64,000 nucleotides of DNA from NCBI GenBank assembly GCA_016110215.1, contig JADWQD010000011.1:372001-436000 (forward strand), in the 5' to 3' direction. This DNA is from Capronia americana (taxonomy: Eukaryota > Ascomycota > Eurotiomycetes > Chaetothyriales > Herpotrichiellaceae). Under the pieces are notes generated by a model. The model made no database searches. It was not told the origin of the DNA and saw only the letters and a program-made list of their open reading frames with translations. Positions within the stretch are counted from its first letter, which is position 1. Every line of letters starts with the position of its first letter. Positions 53,683-64,000 of the stretch are shown here, in pieces. The position numbers and the translations under genes are program-made.

Positions 53683-55030
53683 GTGAGGCGAATCCGAATT
53701 GCGATAGTCTGCTGAAAATGGGCTGAGGAGGCGTCCTCGCGGCATAACCGGCTCCCCTAGCTCGCCCCAGCATGTCCAGCCTCAAAGTGCCATGATCGCC
53801 TCCATGTCCGTCACCACGATAACAAAGAGATACCCCATCGATGCCGCCGGCAATGATCAGATAATGTTATCCGTCCGATCATGTCGTCCTCGTTCTGTCT
53901 AGTGCAGGGTAAAGCTCTAGCAGACCGAGGTACATGCATCAGCACGCACAAGAATGAGGCTGCGACCCTATCACCCATTAGTGTGCACCTTCCCTACGGG
54001 GAAGAGGGCAGCCCTGCAGGTGGGACGTAATGGATGGTGCGCAAGACGGACGCACTCATCGCGTCGAGCGGCATTCGATGAGGGCGCAGAGAGGAGAGGA
54101 GGGAGGAAGTGGAGGAAGCTAGCTGAAGCTTCAGCATTACGTGGCCATGCAATCTGTGCAGTATTTGCTCCAGCATCTCTGTTGGACGTCCTGTGTATAC
54201 CCTATTCCCGGCACAGCAGAAGCCGGGAGGCGACATGTACCATCAGTACCATCACTAAGAGGGCTACGGAGCGCGATGTTCGGCAGCCCCGTGTGTCTAA
54301 CCAATTTCCGGCCTCCGGAGTTGCTTGATTAAGGAGAAGCAGAATTTGAGATACAGTATCAACAGCCTCGCTGACATGTTCCCCGAAAGCAATTGGCTGC
54401 TTCGGCCAACACCAGCGTCCCGTAGTTCCAAGCACCGAACAGGGTGTCGTAAACAGCCGATGTTGTTGCACAATACAAATCCGATTAGCTGGAAGGGGGA
54501 TATGCCGGACGACGGTCGAATGACCAAGCAGCAAGTTGATGCGAGTGGTAGGATAATATGGATCTGGTGCTGAATGTTGCAGCATCACCATCGACAGGGA
54601 TGCCTGGCGACTGCGGGGGTGGCACCTCAGTCTTTCCTCACCACTTCCTTCGTTCATCATCACTCACTCAGCATGTCGTAACTGCTCGCTGACTTCTGAC
54701 TGCGCCTTTTATTCAGTCTCTGAAGCCTGACTGGCAGCTCAAGGACAAATATTCTCCGCCAAATTGCGCAAGCCAGTTGCTCTTTGGTGCGCCTGAATCG
54801 CCACCCCACCGACCGAGCTTTGCCATCATCCAGTACGACCACGGGCACATGCTTCTCCTCATTTAGCCTTGTCGGAGCTCTCGCCTGCACCATTCACCCG
54901 AAAGCGGACGACCTCACCTTGTCCTCACCACGGACCGAGGTCGTCGACTCTCGTACAAGGCTGCGCTCCGTGCATGTGTCAATTTTTATCCCCTCTGTAC
55001 CGGTGTCAGTTGCCTCCCGGCTAACACAAG
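53683..55030. other. gap upstream of the WD40 gene
   Basis: About 1.35 kb, no gene seen. Pyrimidine-rich segments close to 55030 mark a probable leader. Confidence 0.5.
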
Positions 55031-58000
55031 ATGGACGAGACGTTCGATGTGCGGCTGCTGAAGCGATCCCTGGGAGAGACGAGGAGACATCGGTCAATCA
55101 GAACCTTGTACGGCGACAAGACATGGGTCGAGGATCTTGACATAGTCAATGAGCTTGGGGCTCACTCCGGCTGTGTCAATGCCCTCAGGTATGGTCTGCC
55201 CTTCTATTTCTCCCTCGTTGCGTACGTAAGTTCTGCTAATGCCTGCTCTGGTAGTTGGTCGTCAAGTGGCAACCTCCTCGCGTCAGGGTCAGACGACACC
55301 CATCTCAACATCTGGGATTACAATCCGTCGGGAACCGCCCGAACCTTCTCACTAAACACGAGCGTGAGCACCGGGCACCATGCAAACATCTTCTCGGTCA
55401 AGTTCATGCCCCACTCGAGCGACCGCACCGTCGTTACCTGCGCTGGCGATTCCGAGGTCCGCGTCTTCGACCTGGAGTATGGCGGCGCTGCCACTCAAGC
55501 GGGCTCGAGCGATTCGTTCTCTGCAAGCACAAGGAGTCGGAGGTTCAACAAATACTTTCAAAATGCGAGATGGCTGAACGAGGGCAATACCAACTGTCGG
55601 GTGTACCGAAGCCATGCCGATCGCGTAAAGAGAATCGTGACCGAGTCCAGCCCTTTTCTCTTCCTGACCTGCTCGGAGGATGGTGAAGTGCGCCAATGGG
55701 ATCTGAGACAACCTTCGTCAGCATATCCTGCTCCGCGTGGAGGCCGTGGCTCTCGATTTCGTGGAGGGATGGCCGGTGACGGTGGCGACACGCCCCCTCC
55801 ACTGATCTCCTACAAAAAGTATGCATTGGACTTGAACAGCATCTCCTGTGCGCCCAGTCAGCCGCAGTACATTGCGCTTGGTGGGGCCCACCTGCATTGC
55901 TTCCTACATGATAGGCGTATGCTTGGCCGAGACCTGGACTCTGAGAAGGGTCTCCCTGCGTCTCTCAAGCCCGTCGTGGGGACTCGAGAGGATGAGGCCA
56001 TGGCCGAAGCCACTAAGTGCGTCCGACGATTTGCTCCTAACAACAAGCGCAAGTCAGGACCTTATGAGCACGGTCACATCACCGCTTGTAAGATCAGCGA
56101 TGCTAACCCAAACGAGATGATAGCGTCTTGGTCAGGAGACCATATCTACAGCTTTGATATTGTCAAGTCCCCTGATGCCAGGGAGGCAGACGCTAAGGCA
56201 GATGAAGAATTCCAGACCAATCGGCTCCGCCACCGATCGGACCGCAAGAGGAAGAGAGCCAAAGCAAACACCTCTTCCAGCAGCCTTGGTGACTCGGCAA
56301 AACCTAGCAGACGGCTACGCAGGGTTGCAGATGACCAACTGGAGGAAGGCCAGACCGCTCTACTGGCGAGATATGCTGATGGAGGGTCTCAGCTCATTTC
56401 GGTTCCCTCGAACGAATATGAGGCTGCTGGCGAGTCCTCGGCTGCTACTCACGATTTCCTGCTTTCAGAAGCACAAAGAGCGAGTGAGCGAGTGGCAAGA
56501 TCACTAGTTCAGCTTCGTAAGACCTTGTTCGACTTTTCCGCCGCATTGAGCGACCAAGCTTTGGCGTCGATGGAGGAATCGTCGGAGCTGACCCCTTACG
56601 AATCGGCCTTCACAAATGCGCTAGGCCAATGTGCTTCTCTCCTTCCCCAGATGGACGAGATCATCCGCGCATGGGCCTATCCAGTAAATCCCACTGAAGA
56701 AGACGTGATTCTGCAAAATACCTTGAGGAGAAACCGGCAGGCGAGCTGGCGGTTCGTGCAAGCGGCTGGCTGCCTAGCGCAGACCCTTGGTGGCCGCTTG
56801 CAAAGCCTCACTCCTACCCCAGACGTCCAGTTGACACAATTCGACCAAATCAGGCCTGCTGCTCACGAAGGTAGGAACATCCCCCAGGAGTCCAGATTTT
56901 ATTATGACTTTCTAAGAGCAATTCTGCTCTGGTTGCGTGGCGGCCAACATGCCGTGCTCGAAGGATTCAAGCGGCCTTCTAATGTAAGCTCTGAGAGCCC
57001 TCGATTCCCGCTCGACCGGGACGACACCGTGCATAATTTTGTCCCCAAGTTGGAAGCGTATCTCTTGAATCTTGCAGATGAAGAAAGCCCTGTCGTCGAT
57101 CTTGATACGAATCGTTTCGAGAGGGATGAGATTCGTCAAGTTTTTCGAAGCCAACAAGCGGCCGTCCTGGCCTTTACCAGGGCCCTTGCGAATGTCCAAC
57201 TAGAGCCAAGACAAGGTTTGTCTGAGACGCGAACCGACCCTGCAAACCCGAGTACGGCGGTTCGGGTGATGGACAAAGGAGCGGCTGCAAGATTTTGGGG
57301 AGTCAAGGTAGGCCGCTCCTTGCTCATGCGGGCTGCGGAAGGGGTCACCTTCGACTTTGTCAATCGTGCCTTTGGAGGATTGAGACTGCAGATAGCAGAC
57401 CCGGAGGCTGGAGAAGAACTGGGGCAAGAAGAAATCAACACAGAGGAAGAAGAACGTATCGTGGAGGCACTCGATATTGTCGCAACCATGGCCGCCTCCG
57501 ATGCGGCATCTAATCCATCTACCGGAGACGCTACTGGTGCAGAGTCGTCGGCCGAATCATCAGCAACCGCGCACGAAACTACAGAAGGATCAAGTCGGCC
57601 CGAGATTGGAACCAGCACGCCTCGGACCGCCCATGTCGAGGATGCTGGAGACGGTGACAATGCCGAGGAAGATGAACACGAGGACAATAACGATGACAGC
57701 GATTCGGAGGATGGAACCACCGAGTCTGAAGAGGAAGACGAAGCTCCCGAAAGGATGCTCTTCCGCAGACGTTTGGGGTTCGCACGCTCCCAGAGTCGCG
57801 CCTCGGTGAACCTCGACGTTCCTTATTCGTCGCATACCAAAGTCTACAAGGGACACTGCAACACGCGGACGGTCAAAGATGTCAACTACTATGGCTTAAA
57901 TGACGAGTATGTCGTCAGTGGCTCGGATGACGGTCATTTCTTCATTTGGGATCGGAAAACTTCCAAAATCCTCAACATTCTGGAAGGGGATGGTGAGGTT

Positions 58001-58697
58001 GTCAATGTGGTGCAGGGGCATCCATACGAACCAATGATTGCTTGCAGTGGGATTGACAGCACCGTCAAGATTTTTGGACCTGGAGGTGATAGTCGAGAAC
58101 GCATGGCCGCGGAAAAAGGGATTGATGTTGCCAACCCAGGTGGTAGGGTCCACTCCTCCCTCGCTTATGGAGGCCGAAGAAGTGCGAGGCGTACGAGGAG
58201 CGGCGACGCCGAGGACAGCGATGCCGAAGAAGAGAACCCAGAAACCACTTCGAGACAACTCAAGAGTCGACGGGCCATGCACCGCAGTTACACCATCACC
58301 AGTCGGAATGATGCGGAGCGACGACGCAGCGCGGGAGATAACTACGTTACGGTAGGTCCTCTGGAAGAGCTGTTGGTCAGATCTTGGATCGTGTCCAGAT
58401 TGCACATGATTTGAGCGGCGGCCTGTCTACATTCCCGAAACTACGCGTCGCTGGCATCTGACTTGTGGTACCAACGCAGGGGGATATGCTCGGGCAGATG
58501 CTCTTGGCCATCCAAAGAGGCCAAGTACAGGTGGTTGGAGGGCATGGCTTCGGAGAGCCTGGGGGCACCGTCGTCATCGATGACAACTGCCTGGTAAGTC
58601 CTCGCGCGAGATGCTGGCGGATGTCGCCTCGGCCACGCATCGCATGGATAACATAAGACATCTGCCCGCTGACTAACATCTGTGGTAGGTCATGTGA
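55031..58697 (+). CDS. WD40 protein of the DCAF6/Iqw1 type
   Basis: Four exons: 55031-55188, 55255-58351, 58480-58593, 58689-58697; 1125 residues. The first intron (66 bp) has no stop in frame, so an unspliced reading looks open, but splicing restores CVNALSWSSSGNLLASGSDDTHLNIWD, the standard WD40 block. N-terminal WD repeats span about 40-320, a long acidic disordered linker lies at about 800-900, and the last WD repeats at about 920-1010 (a YVVSGSDDGHFFIWD unit). This split-propeller layout is that of human DCAF6 and DCAF8 and fission-yeast Iqw1, thought to serve as CUL4-DDB1 ligase receptors. The last exon encodes only Val-Met and stop. Function here is inferred from the family. Confidence 0.88.
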
Positions 58698-59736
58698 CGT
58701 CACTCGCTCTTCTGCTCGGAACGCCGGACGGTTGAGGGTCCCGCTGACTGGCTGGAAGCGGAATCTATCTGTTGCTGGATGGACAGAGGAGGCGTCCAGG
58801 ACGAAGGGACATCGAGATCCACACCCAATTCCTGGCCTGGCTCCAAATTTCATGCGGGGGCGATGCGAGGGCGATGCGAGGGCGCTGCGAAGGACGAGGT
58901 TTTCGAGGATGTGACATTCGGCCGCAACGGACATTGTACACGACAATACTTAGCGCTCCTTCGGTCCACCCTTTACGAGACCTCGTGGCAAAAGAGCCTA
59001 AACACCCCTGGCTCCTTATGCAGTTGGTTAAGACGTGCTGTCACTTCTTCTCTACTGGCTTGGTACAGCGGACGTAGGCGGATTTGGATTCCCGCAGCTG
59101 TAAAAGCATTTACATTGTACTTTGCCCGTTTCGCACAATCCATGGTCTTCTGCTAGTGGTGCGTCTATCATGATGAATGCAGCCAGGAGCGTGGCAATCC
59201 ACGCCCGTCGAGACCCGGAAATTCCCCAAGCCTCAAAACGAATCCGCAGACACTCGCTTCCATCCCTCCTCATCCTCTTGCCACATCTCGCTCCACAGCA
59301 AGCGAGCAAGGACTCGGTGAGAAGACCACGGCCATGACCATGACCACACCGAACTGAAGTGAACTGAACTGCATGCAGTAATCACTGTAATGTACTCGTA
59401 CGAAACGGCCGCTGACCCCGCACAGCGTCGAAGCCATCATAACTCCGTCCGAGACACGCACACTCCTCGACATCAGCACTCTCGGTGTGTGAAGGTGGCG
59501 CGAGTGAGTGAGCGAGCGAGCGGGTGAGTAAGAAGTCCCTTGCGAGGTGAGGATGGGACTTGCAACGTGATTACGGTAGACCATAAGATATGTATGTTGG
59601 ACGATGGTGGTTTGAAGGTTATATTTTCTTGGTGCGCATATAGATATTAGAGAGACTGTACGAGGGACACTTTTACATATACTATACTAATATGGAGCAC
59701 TGTGGGATTAAGGATGGTCGACATGGAAGATTATGC

Positions 59737-59752
59737 GTGTGTGTGTGTGTGT
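59737..59752. repeat. (TG)8 microsatellite
   Basis: Eight TG units, perfect apart from the flanks. Confidence 0.85.
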
Positions 59753-59793
59753 CTAGTATCTACAGAGTACCGCCCTCCAATGTGCCATCATAA

Positions 59794-59814
59794 TCTCTCT
59801 CTCTCTCTCTCTCT
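59794..59814. repeat. (CT)10 microsatellite
   Basis: Ten CT units. Confidence 0.9.
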
Positions 59815-60951
59815 ATCGTGTCATTCAGTCATCCTTTTAACAACGGAGTATCGATGTTTGGAAATTTCATCACCACCCCCAGTCGCGCCCACGTCTCACC
59901 CACCATCACCGCTTGTTGCATTGAGGGGGCTTATTTTCCAATCGACGTCTGCAACGCTGTCGGGTCGAAAAAGGGGCACATCTCTCTTTTCGAATTCTTG
60001 CTGGCGAGGCGAGTGAGACGACATCACAAGTGTTGAGAGCGGTTATCGCTGCGCTGCGTTCTGGTTTTTGCTCACTTGCGTTGCGAACATTGGCCCACAC
60101 AAGCCATCCCGTAGAGTCAAATATGTTCCATTCGGCTTCTTGTAGGTGAACCTTGCACGGATTTAATGCTTCAGGCGTCCAGGCTCGCTTCATCCGCACC
60201 CTTGATCTGTATGCTGGTGATGGGGATATGTTGTGGCATTTTGGAACACTAAATCTTGACGGATAACATATTTTTGTTTCCATCCTATTGCTGAATACGT
60301 AGCTGAAAAGCGTTGACGCCGTACCTTCTGTAATTAGTGAGTCGACTGAAGGAGGCAATCACCCGAGTCCCTCATCTCCCGCTCTATCGATACATCAATG
60401 ATTAGGGATCCTCTTGTTGGAAGGGGTGGGGGCCGGTTCCCAAATAAGAGTCAAGGTCAATGGACTGGCGGGCCACCGCACCGCTCAATCGGAACTTTCC
60501 GAAGAGACGACCTCTCGAGCGGGTAATGGAGACCGTTCGGTCGGTGAGCTAAGTAGGAGGCAGGATAATTCAGATCGTATTCATGTTTGTCAAGGTGAAA
60601 AGTAGCAGGGAGGCAGACTCCAGGAACTCAAAGCATCTATCTGGCAGTAACTCGAAAGCCAAGCCTAGGAGTGGAATCATGGGCGAAGCGTGCGAAGGGG
60701 AATGACCGGCATCAAAACGTCGATACCCTGGCCAAATAGGGATCAACGACGAGAAGTCTAGAAGAGATGGCGGTTGGAGTGCCAGACTCAGCAGTGAAGA
60801 TCATGGCAATGTAGGTAGGGGCTTCGAAGAGACGCCATTGCCTCGAAACTGTTCTCGCCAGCGAGGAGCGTATGCAAATTCTGCGACGTTCACTTCTTCG
60901 TTGTCGGCGAAGAGCGAACGCCTGCGGGCGCAAATTGAGGCGCGAACAGAC

Positions 60952-62196
60952 TCACGGAATATGTACTGCCAAGCTGTCGCCAATATCCAGGATTCCGGCA
61001 CGACCATGCTCGTCATCCCCTGTGCTGTCCAGACTGGCGACAGAACGGCTATCACAAGCCTGAGCGAACTCTATCATGGCTTCGTAAGATTCGTTTTCGG
61101 ACCCGACGAAGGTTCCAAAGTGGATTGCAATGGTGTTCCGCGACTTCACATCCAGATGGATTGCGATCGCATCTGCGGGAGAAGCATGGTGAGCTGCAGG
61201 GAAATCCTGATGTGACAGTCGTAGTCCCAGGTAAGAAAAGAATCCGAGCGTGCCGCCCCGCCAGATTGGGATAAATGATAAATCAAAATGACCAAATCTC
61301 TCCCCGATCTCTTGGAAGACGGGGCAGACAGCGTCTGATCTGGATGTTCTTCGATAGCCAGTATCGCCAGCATGATAGATTGAGCCCTTTCTTGCTGCTT
61401 TGGATTCACTCGATTCGTCTTGTGTGCGGATGAAGCGCTCCACGACCCAGCCACACCATAGCGTTCGGCCTTGATCGATGGGACTCCGTGCCGAATTGTG
61501 TTGCGCAGGCACGCATGAGAATCTGAAGATTGTTTGGCTTGTTGAGGCTGGCCGTGGTTCAATGTCAAAATCTTCGAGGCCGTATTCCCGGTTCTGCCAC
61601 CAATCCATCTCGCAGACCTGTGCATTTGAAACGCCCATAGAAGACAACCACTGCTTGATACCCAGTCCAACAAAGAATCTAGCTCGGGGAAACTTCTGTA
61701 CGATGGCCCTAATGGATGTCGCATCGAGGTGGTCGTAGTGGTTATGGGAGATAAAGACGGCATCACAGCCAGGTAGGTCCTCAACTTGACAAGGAGGCTT
61801 CTTGAATCGCGCGACTCCGCTGTTTACGGTTGGCCCTGCTCTCATGGAAAAGACAGGATCGAAGAGGAGCCAGGTGCTCTTTTGTTCGAGGTTGTCGAGG
61901 GGCGGGATCTCAACGAGGGCGCTTGCATGGCCCAACCAAGTGCCAATGATCGATGTAGTTTTGTCAATCTTTCTGGCTTCCAGGCTGGCCTTTCCCCAGT
62001 CGGGCTTAACAACTTTCAAGTCTCGCGCCTTCTCATGTCGGAGATGTTCGTCCTTGTACAGCCCTAATGGAAAAGAGGACTGTGCCAACTCTCCCCAGGT
62101 GGGAGCTGAAGCTGATGGCCATGGGTTCACAAATGCTGTCGCTGAGCTGTTGGCGTGATGTGCAGGGCGTGATGCTTTCCGCGTGGGAGTGTTCAT
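60952..62196 (-). CDS. NAPE-PLD-like metallo-beta-lactamase-fold hydrolase
   Basis: 414 residues from the ATG at 62196; the frame is open for 54 codons upstream but those look like leader. The zinc-binding motif HNHYDHLD is at 151-158, preceded by the TWLGHASALVEI strand, and further metal-binding or active-site blocks follow: PAQHNSAR, YHAGDTGY and AIHFGTF. This order matches N-acyl-phosphatidylethanolamine phospholipase D and yeast Fmp30, which release N-acylethanolamines from membrane lipids; Fmp30 is a mitochondrial inner-membrane protein. No clear membrane helix is visible here. The stop follows DSLAVHIP. A GTGAGT overlaps this stop, and joining to a CAG 34 bases on would add 38 codons, but such an intron is very short. 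Confidence 0.88.
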   Translation of the reverse strand: MNTPTRKASRPAHHANSSATAFVNPWPSASAPTWGELAQSSFPLGLYKDEHLRHEKARDLKVVKPDWGKASLEARKIDKTTSIIGTWLGHASALVEIPPLDNLEQKSTWLLFDPVFSMRAGPTVNSGVARFKKPPCQVEDLPGCDAVFISHNHYDHLDATSIRAIVQKFPRARFFVGLGIKQWLSSMGVSNAQVCEMDWWQNREYGLEDFDIEPRPASTSQTIFRFSCVPAQHNSARSPIDQGRTLWCGWVVERFIRTQDESSESKAARKGSIYHAGDTGYRRTSRSDAVCPVFQEIGERFGHFDLSFIPIWRGGTLGFFSYLGLRLSHQDFPAAHHASPADAIAIHLDVKSRNTIAIHFGTFVGSENESYEAMIEFAQACDSRSVASLDSTGDDEHGRAGILDIGDSLAVHIP

Positions 62197-62877
62197 GTTT
62201 GATCTAATCCTACGACCATAATGATGCCAGTCAAAGGAACAATGCGGTGAACGGCAGCCCAGGGTCAGTCCAGCGTGAAGTTGGATGACGATGTCGCCCT
62301 TCGGCTCGATGTTCTTCCGAGACGAGCGATGCGATGACGACACAATGGAAAGAGACAAATTCCAAGGGAGAAGCTTCTTTCATCTGTTCAAAGCAGGCCA
62401 ACGTGGACAATCTCCTGAACAGACACGTCAAGCTGGGAACTCGCCCTCATTATGGTCTTGTAGGCACGCCAGCAGGCTCCAACAAAATGACTTCAACCAT
62501 GCGAAGAGTGGCAGTCAGTGAAAGGACTCAATTTAGAGCCGCTTTCTCAACAGCGATGAGCATGCCGCCTGGTAAAGTGATAGCCGCATCCAAGGCGAGA
62601 TTGGGTGTATGGTGCCAACGTGGAAGAAAAGCGAGAATGCGCGCACATTATGAGATGACATCGCAGAGGAAACAGACAACTTTCACTTACCGACGCTGCT
62701 CCTTAGAAAATTAACATCATACTTACATCAGGGTCGAGTCCTGTTCATTCCTCTTCCACTTGCATCTTTTCAATGCCACCAATACGCAGGTCGAATTCCC
62801 TTCCCATCTATCTCCAATCCTCGCTCCTTGATTATTTCACTGTCGCTACGAGCCGTTCTAGAGGAGTAGCTGCAGCC
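62197..62877. promoter_or_regulatory. divergent promoter, NAPE-PLD-like / basic protein
   Basis: 681 bp between the two start codons, no gene seen. The plus side ends in a pyrimidine-rich leader (62750-62820). Confidence 0.45.
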
Positions 62878-63979
62878 ATGGATGACTCTGAGCTGCCGGC
62901 TGACGGGCAACCCGAAATATCCTGGATCAAGGTGGAACTAACTGCGACGCGAGAGTTCGAGATACCGATCGAAAATGGCCTGCTTCTACCCCCTGATGCT
63001 GTCCGAAACATGATCCTCAATGATCTTCCGCATCGTATGCTTGCTTTAAGTAGCCTGCGAGTTGCCTCTATCCCCGAATGTTACGAAAATGCAGGCGATT
63101 TTCAGGTCGGTTTAGAGCTGGCTACGGATGAGTTGAAGGGTACCTCTACCAGACGAGCACCTTGGCATCCTCGCTGACTCGAACAAATCCAGCGAATGTG
63201 GCTTACCGTATGATAACTGACAAAGTGGCGCCCGCTGCTACTCATGAACCTGTTCCCGATACCGACGTCGACAACCTTCCCAATGCCAGTGATCCGGCAA
63301 ACGCGCAGGCTACTATCGACAAACTCCGTCAGATACATGCAGCTCAGATTGCAGCAGGATCCAAGGGCCAGCATAACACACGTGCGCACCGTCGCGCTGC
63401 AAGAAACACCGCCAAAAAGCTACAAGAGGCCATGAGAACTAACAACCTCGAGTCCAACATTAATCCGTTCAAGTCGAAGATAGCAAGCACCCGAGTCAGG
63501 AAGCCGCATGTCAAACGCCAGAGGCAAGGGAAGCAACGGAGGCAAGCGCAGCATGAGGAGCAGGGAGAGCAGGAGGAGCAGGTGAAACAGGAGCGAAAGA
63601 GAGCACCCCGAAAGCCACCAGGCAACGCGATGGCCGTGCACATCCAAAGTCTGCAGAACTTCACGCAACGGATGGGAAAGGATGGAATCACAGCGCAGTT
63701 GGAGACCTTCAGACGCAATGAGGATTCCAAGACTAAGGAAAGATTGGAGAGGGCTGCGGAGAGACGATGGAAGGGTGAGGAAAGTGAGCTGACCGAGGAC
63801 AAGAAGCTGGACTTGATTGCCGCCCGTGAGTATTTTGTGCTGTCTTCTCTTTGTTCTCGTGGTCTGTGAAGCTGACGAGTCTGTAAATAGAACTCGAGAA
63901 AATGTTCGAGGCGGGGAACAAGAGGGCAGACAAGGAGACGAGCGCCAACGACAAGCAAGGGGATGACATGAAGGAGTAA
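62878..63979 (+). CDS. highly basic, Gln/Glu/Arg-rich protein, unknown
   Basis: Three exons, 62878-63139, 63193-63825 and 63891-63979, with introns of 53 and 65 bp (GTACCT...TCCAG with a GCTGAC branch-like site, and GTGAGT...AATAG). Phases agree; 327 residues. The ATG at 62878 has a strong context (GCCATGG). Residues 1-85 form a folded-looking domain (WIKVELTATREFEIPIENGL onward). Residues 130-220 are very rich in Arg, Lys, Gln and Glu (HNTRAHRRAARNTAKKLQEA, later RQRQGKQRRQAQ), suggesting a nucleic-acid-binding or coiled region. The tail is charged. Not recognised. The first intron's donor is weaker than the others, so the junction is less sure. Confidence 0.6.
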
Positions 63980-64000
63980 CTCCCATGAATCATTGAGTGG

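Larger units (their letters stand above)
58698..60951. other. repeat-bearing convergent gap
   Basis: 2254 bp between the ends of the WD40 and NAPE-PLD-like genes. No recognisable coding. It contains GAACT pentamers near 59350-59370, a GAGC-type run near 59508, TG and CT microsatellites, and a GTACTCGTAC string near 59393. Confidence 0.65.

Noticed and set aside
59906..60358. 150-codon minus frame near the NAPE-PLD-like gene
   Set aside because: No motif or splice support; composition like intergenic sequence.

Overview
The window is nuclear DNA of a filamentous ascomycete (Pezizomycotina). The evidence is short introns (46-128 bp) with GTRNGT-like donors, CAG/TAG acceptors and CTRAC-like branch points, plus typical Pezizomycotina families: a HET-domain protein, a Zn2Cys6 regulator with a DUF3425 tail, F-box proteins, an NAPE-PLD-type hydrolase and a Cya5-like PPR protein. 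Eurotiomycetes (for example Chaetothyriales) would fit, but I cannot fix the class from sequence alone. I see no rRNA, tRNA, intact transposon or CRISPR.

Layout. 0-9.4 kb: an ATP-grasp-like membrane protein (-) and a PNS1/CTL choline-transporter-like protein (+) share a divergent promoter; after a 2.9 kb gap comes a C2H2 zinc-finger regulator (+). 9.4-11.8 kb is a gene-poor mosaic of pentanucleotide repeats. 11.8-22.8 kb is a minus-strand accessory block: a four-exon Zn2Cys6/DUF3425 regulator, two F-box proteins, and a 970-residue HET-domain protein joined from two reading frames. 24-30.3 kb is housekeeping: a very large PPR protein and SRP68 diverge from a 327 bp promoter. 31.5-39.5 kb: a small single-span membrane protein, pyruvate decarboxylase, a MATE transporter and the mitotic-exit GAP BUB2. 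41-48.9 kb: a disordered Ser/Pro protein, ERV41, a methyltransferase and a coiled-coil protein. 51.7-64 kb: a second coiled-coil protein, a DCAF6/Iqw1-type WD40 protein with a nine-base last exon, an NAPE-PLD-like hydrolase and a basic protein of unknown role.

Most genes are unrelated housekeeping or orphan functions. The only block with a possible shared theme is 14.9-22.8 kb (two F-box proteins next to a HET protein).

The least ordinary structural signal is in the spacing. The four tail-to-tail gaps (2478, 1229, 1730 and 2254 bp) are about three times longer than the five head-to-head gaps (712, 327, 783, 604 and 681 bp), the reverse of what compact fungal genomes usually show. Three of the four are packed with short tandem repeats, mostly of period 5, and with GTAC-type palindromes. 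All exon models here were joined by eye from reading-frame continuity and splice signals and need transcript support.
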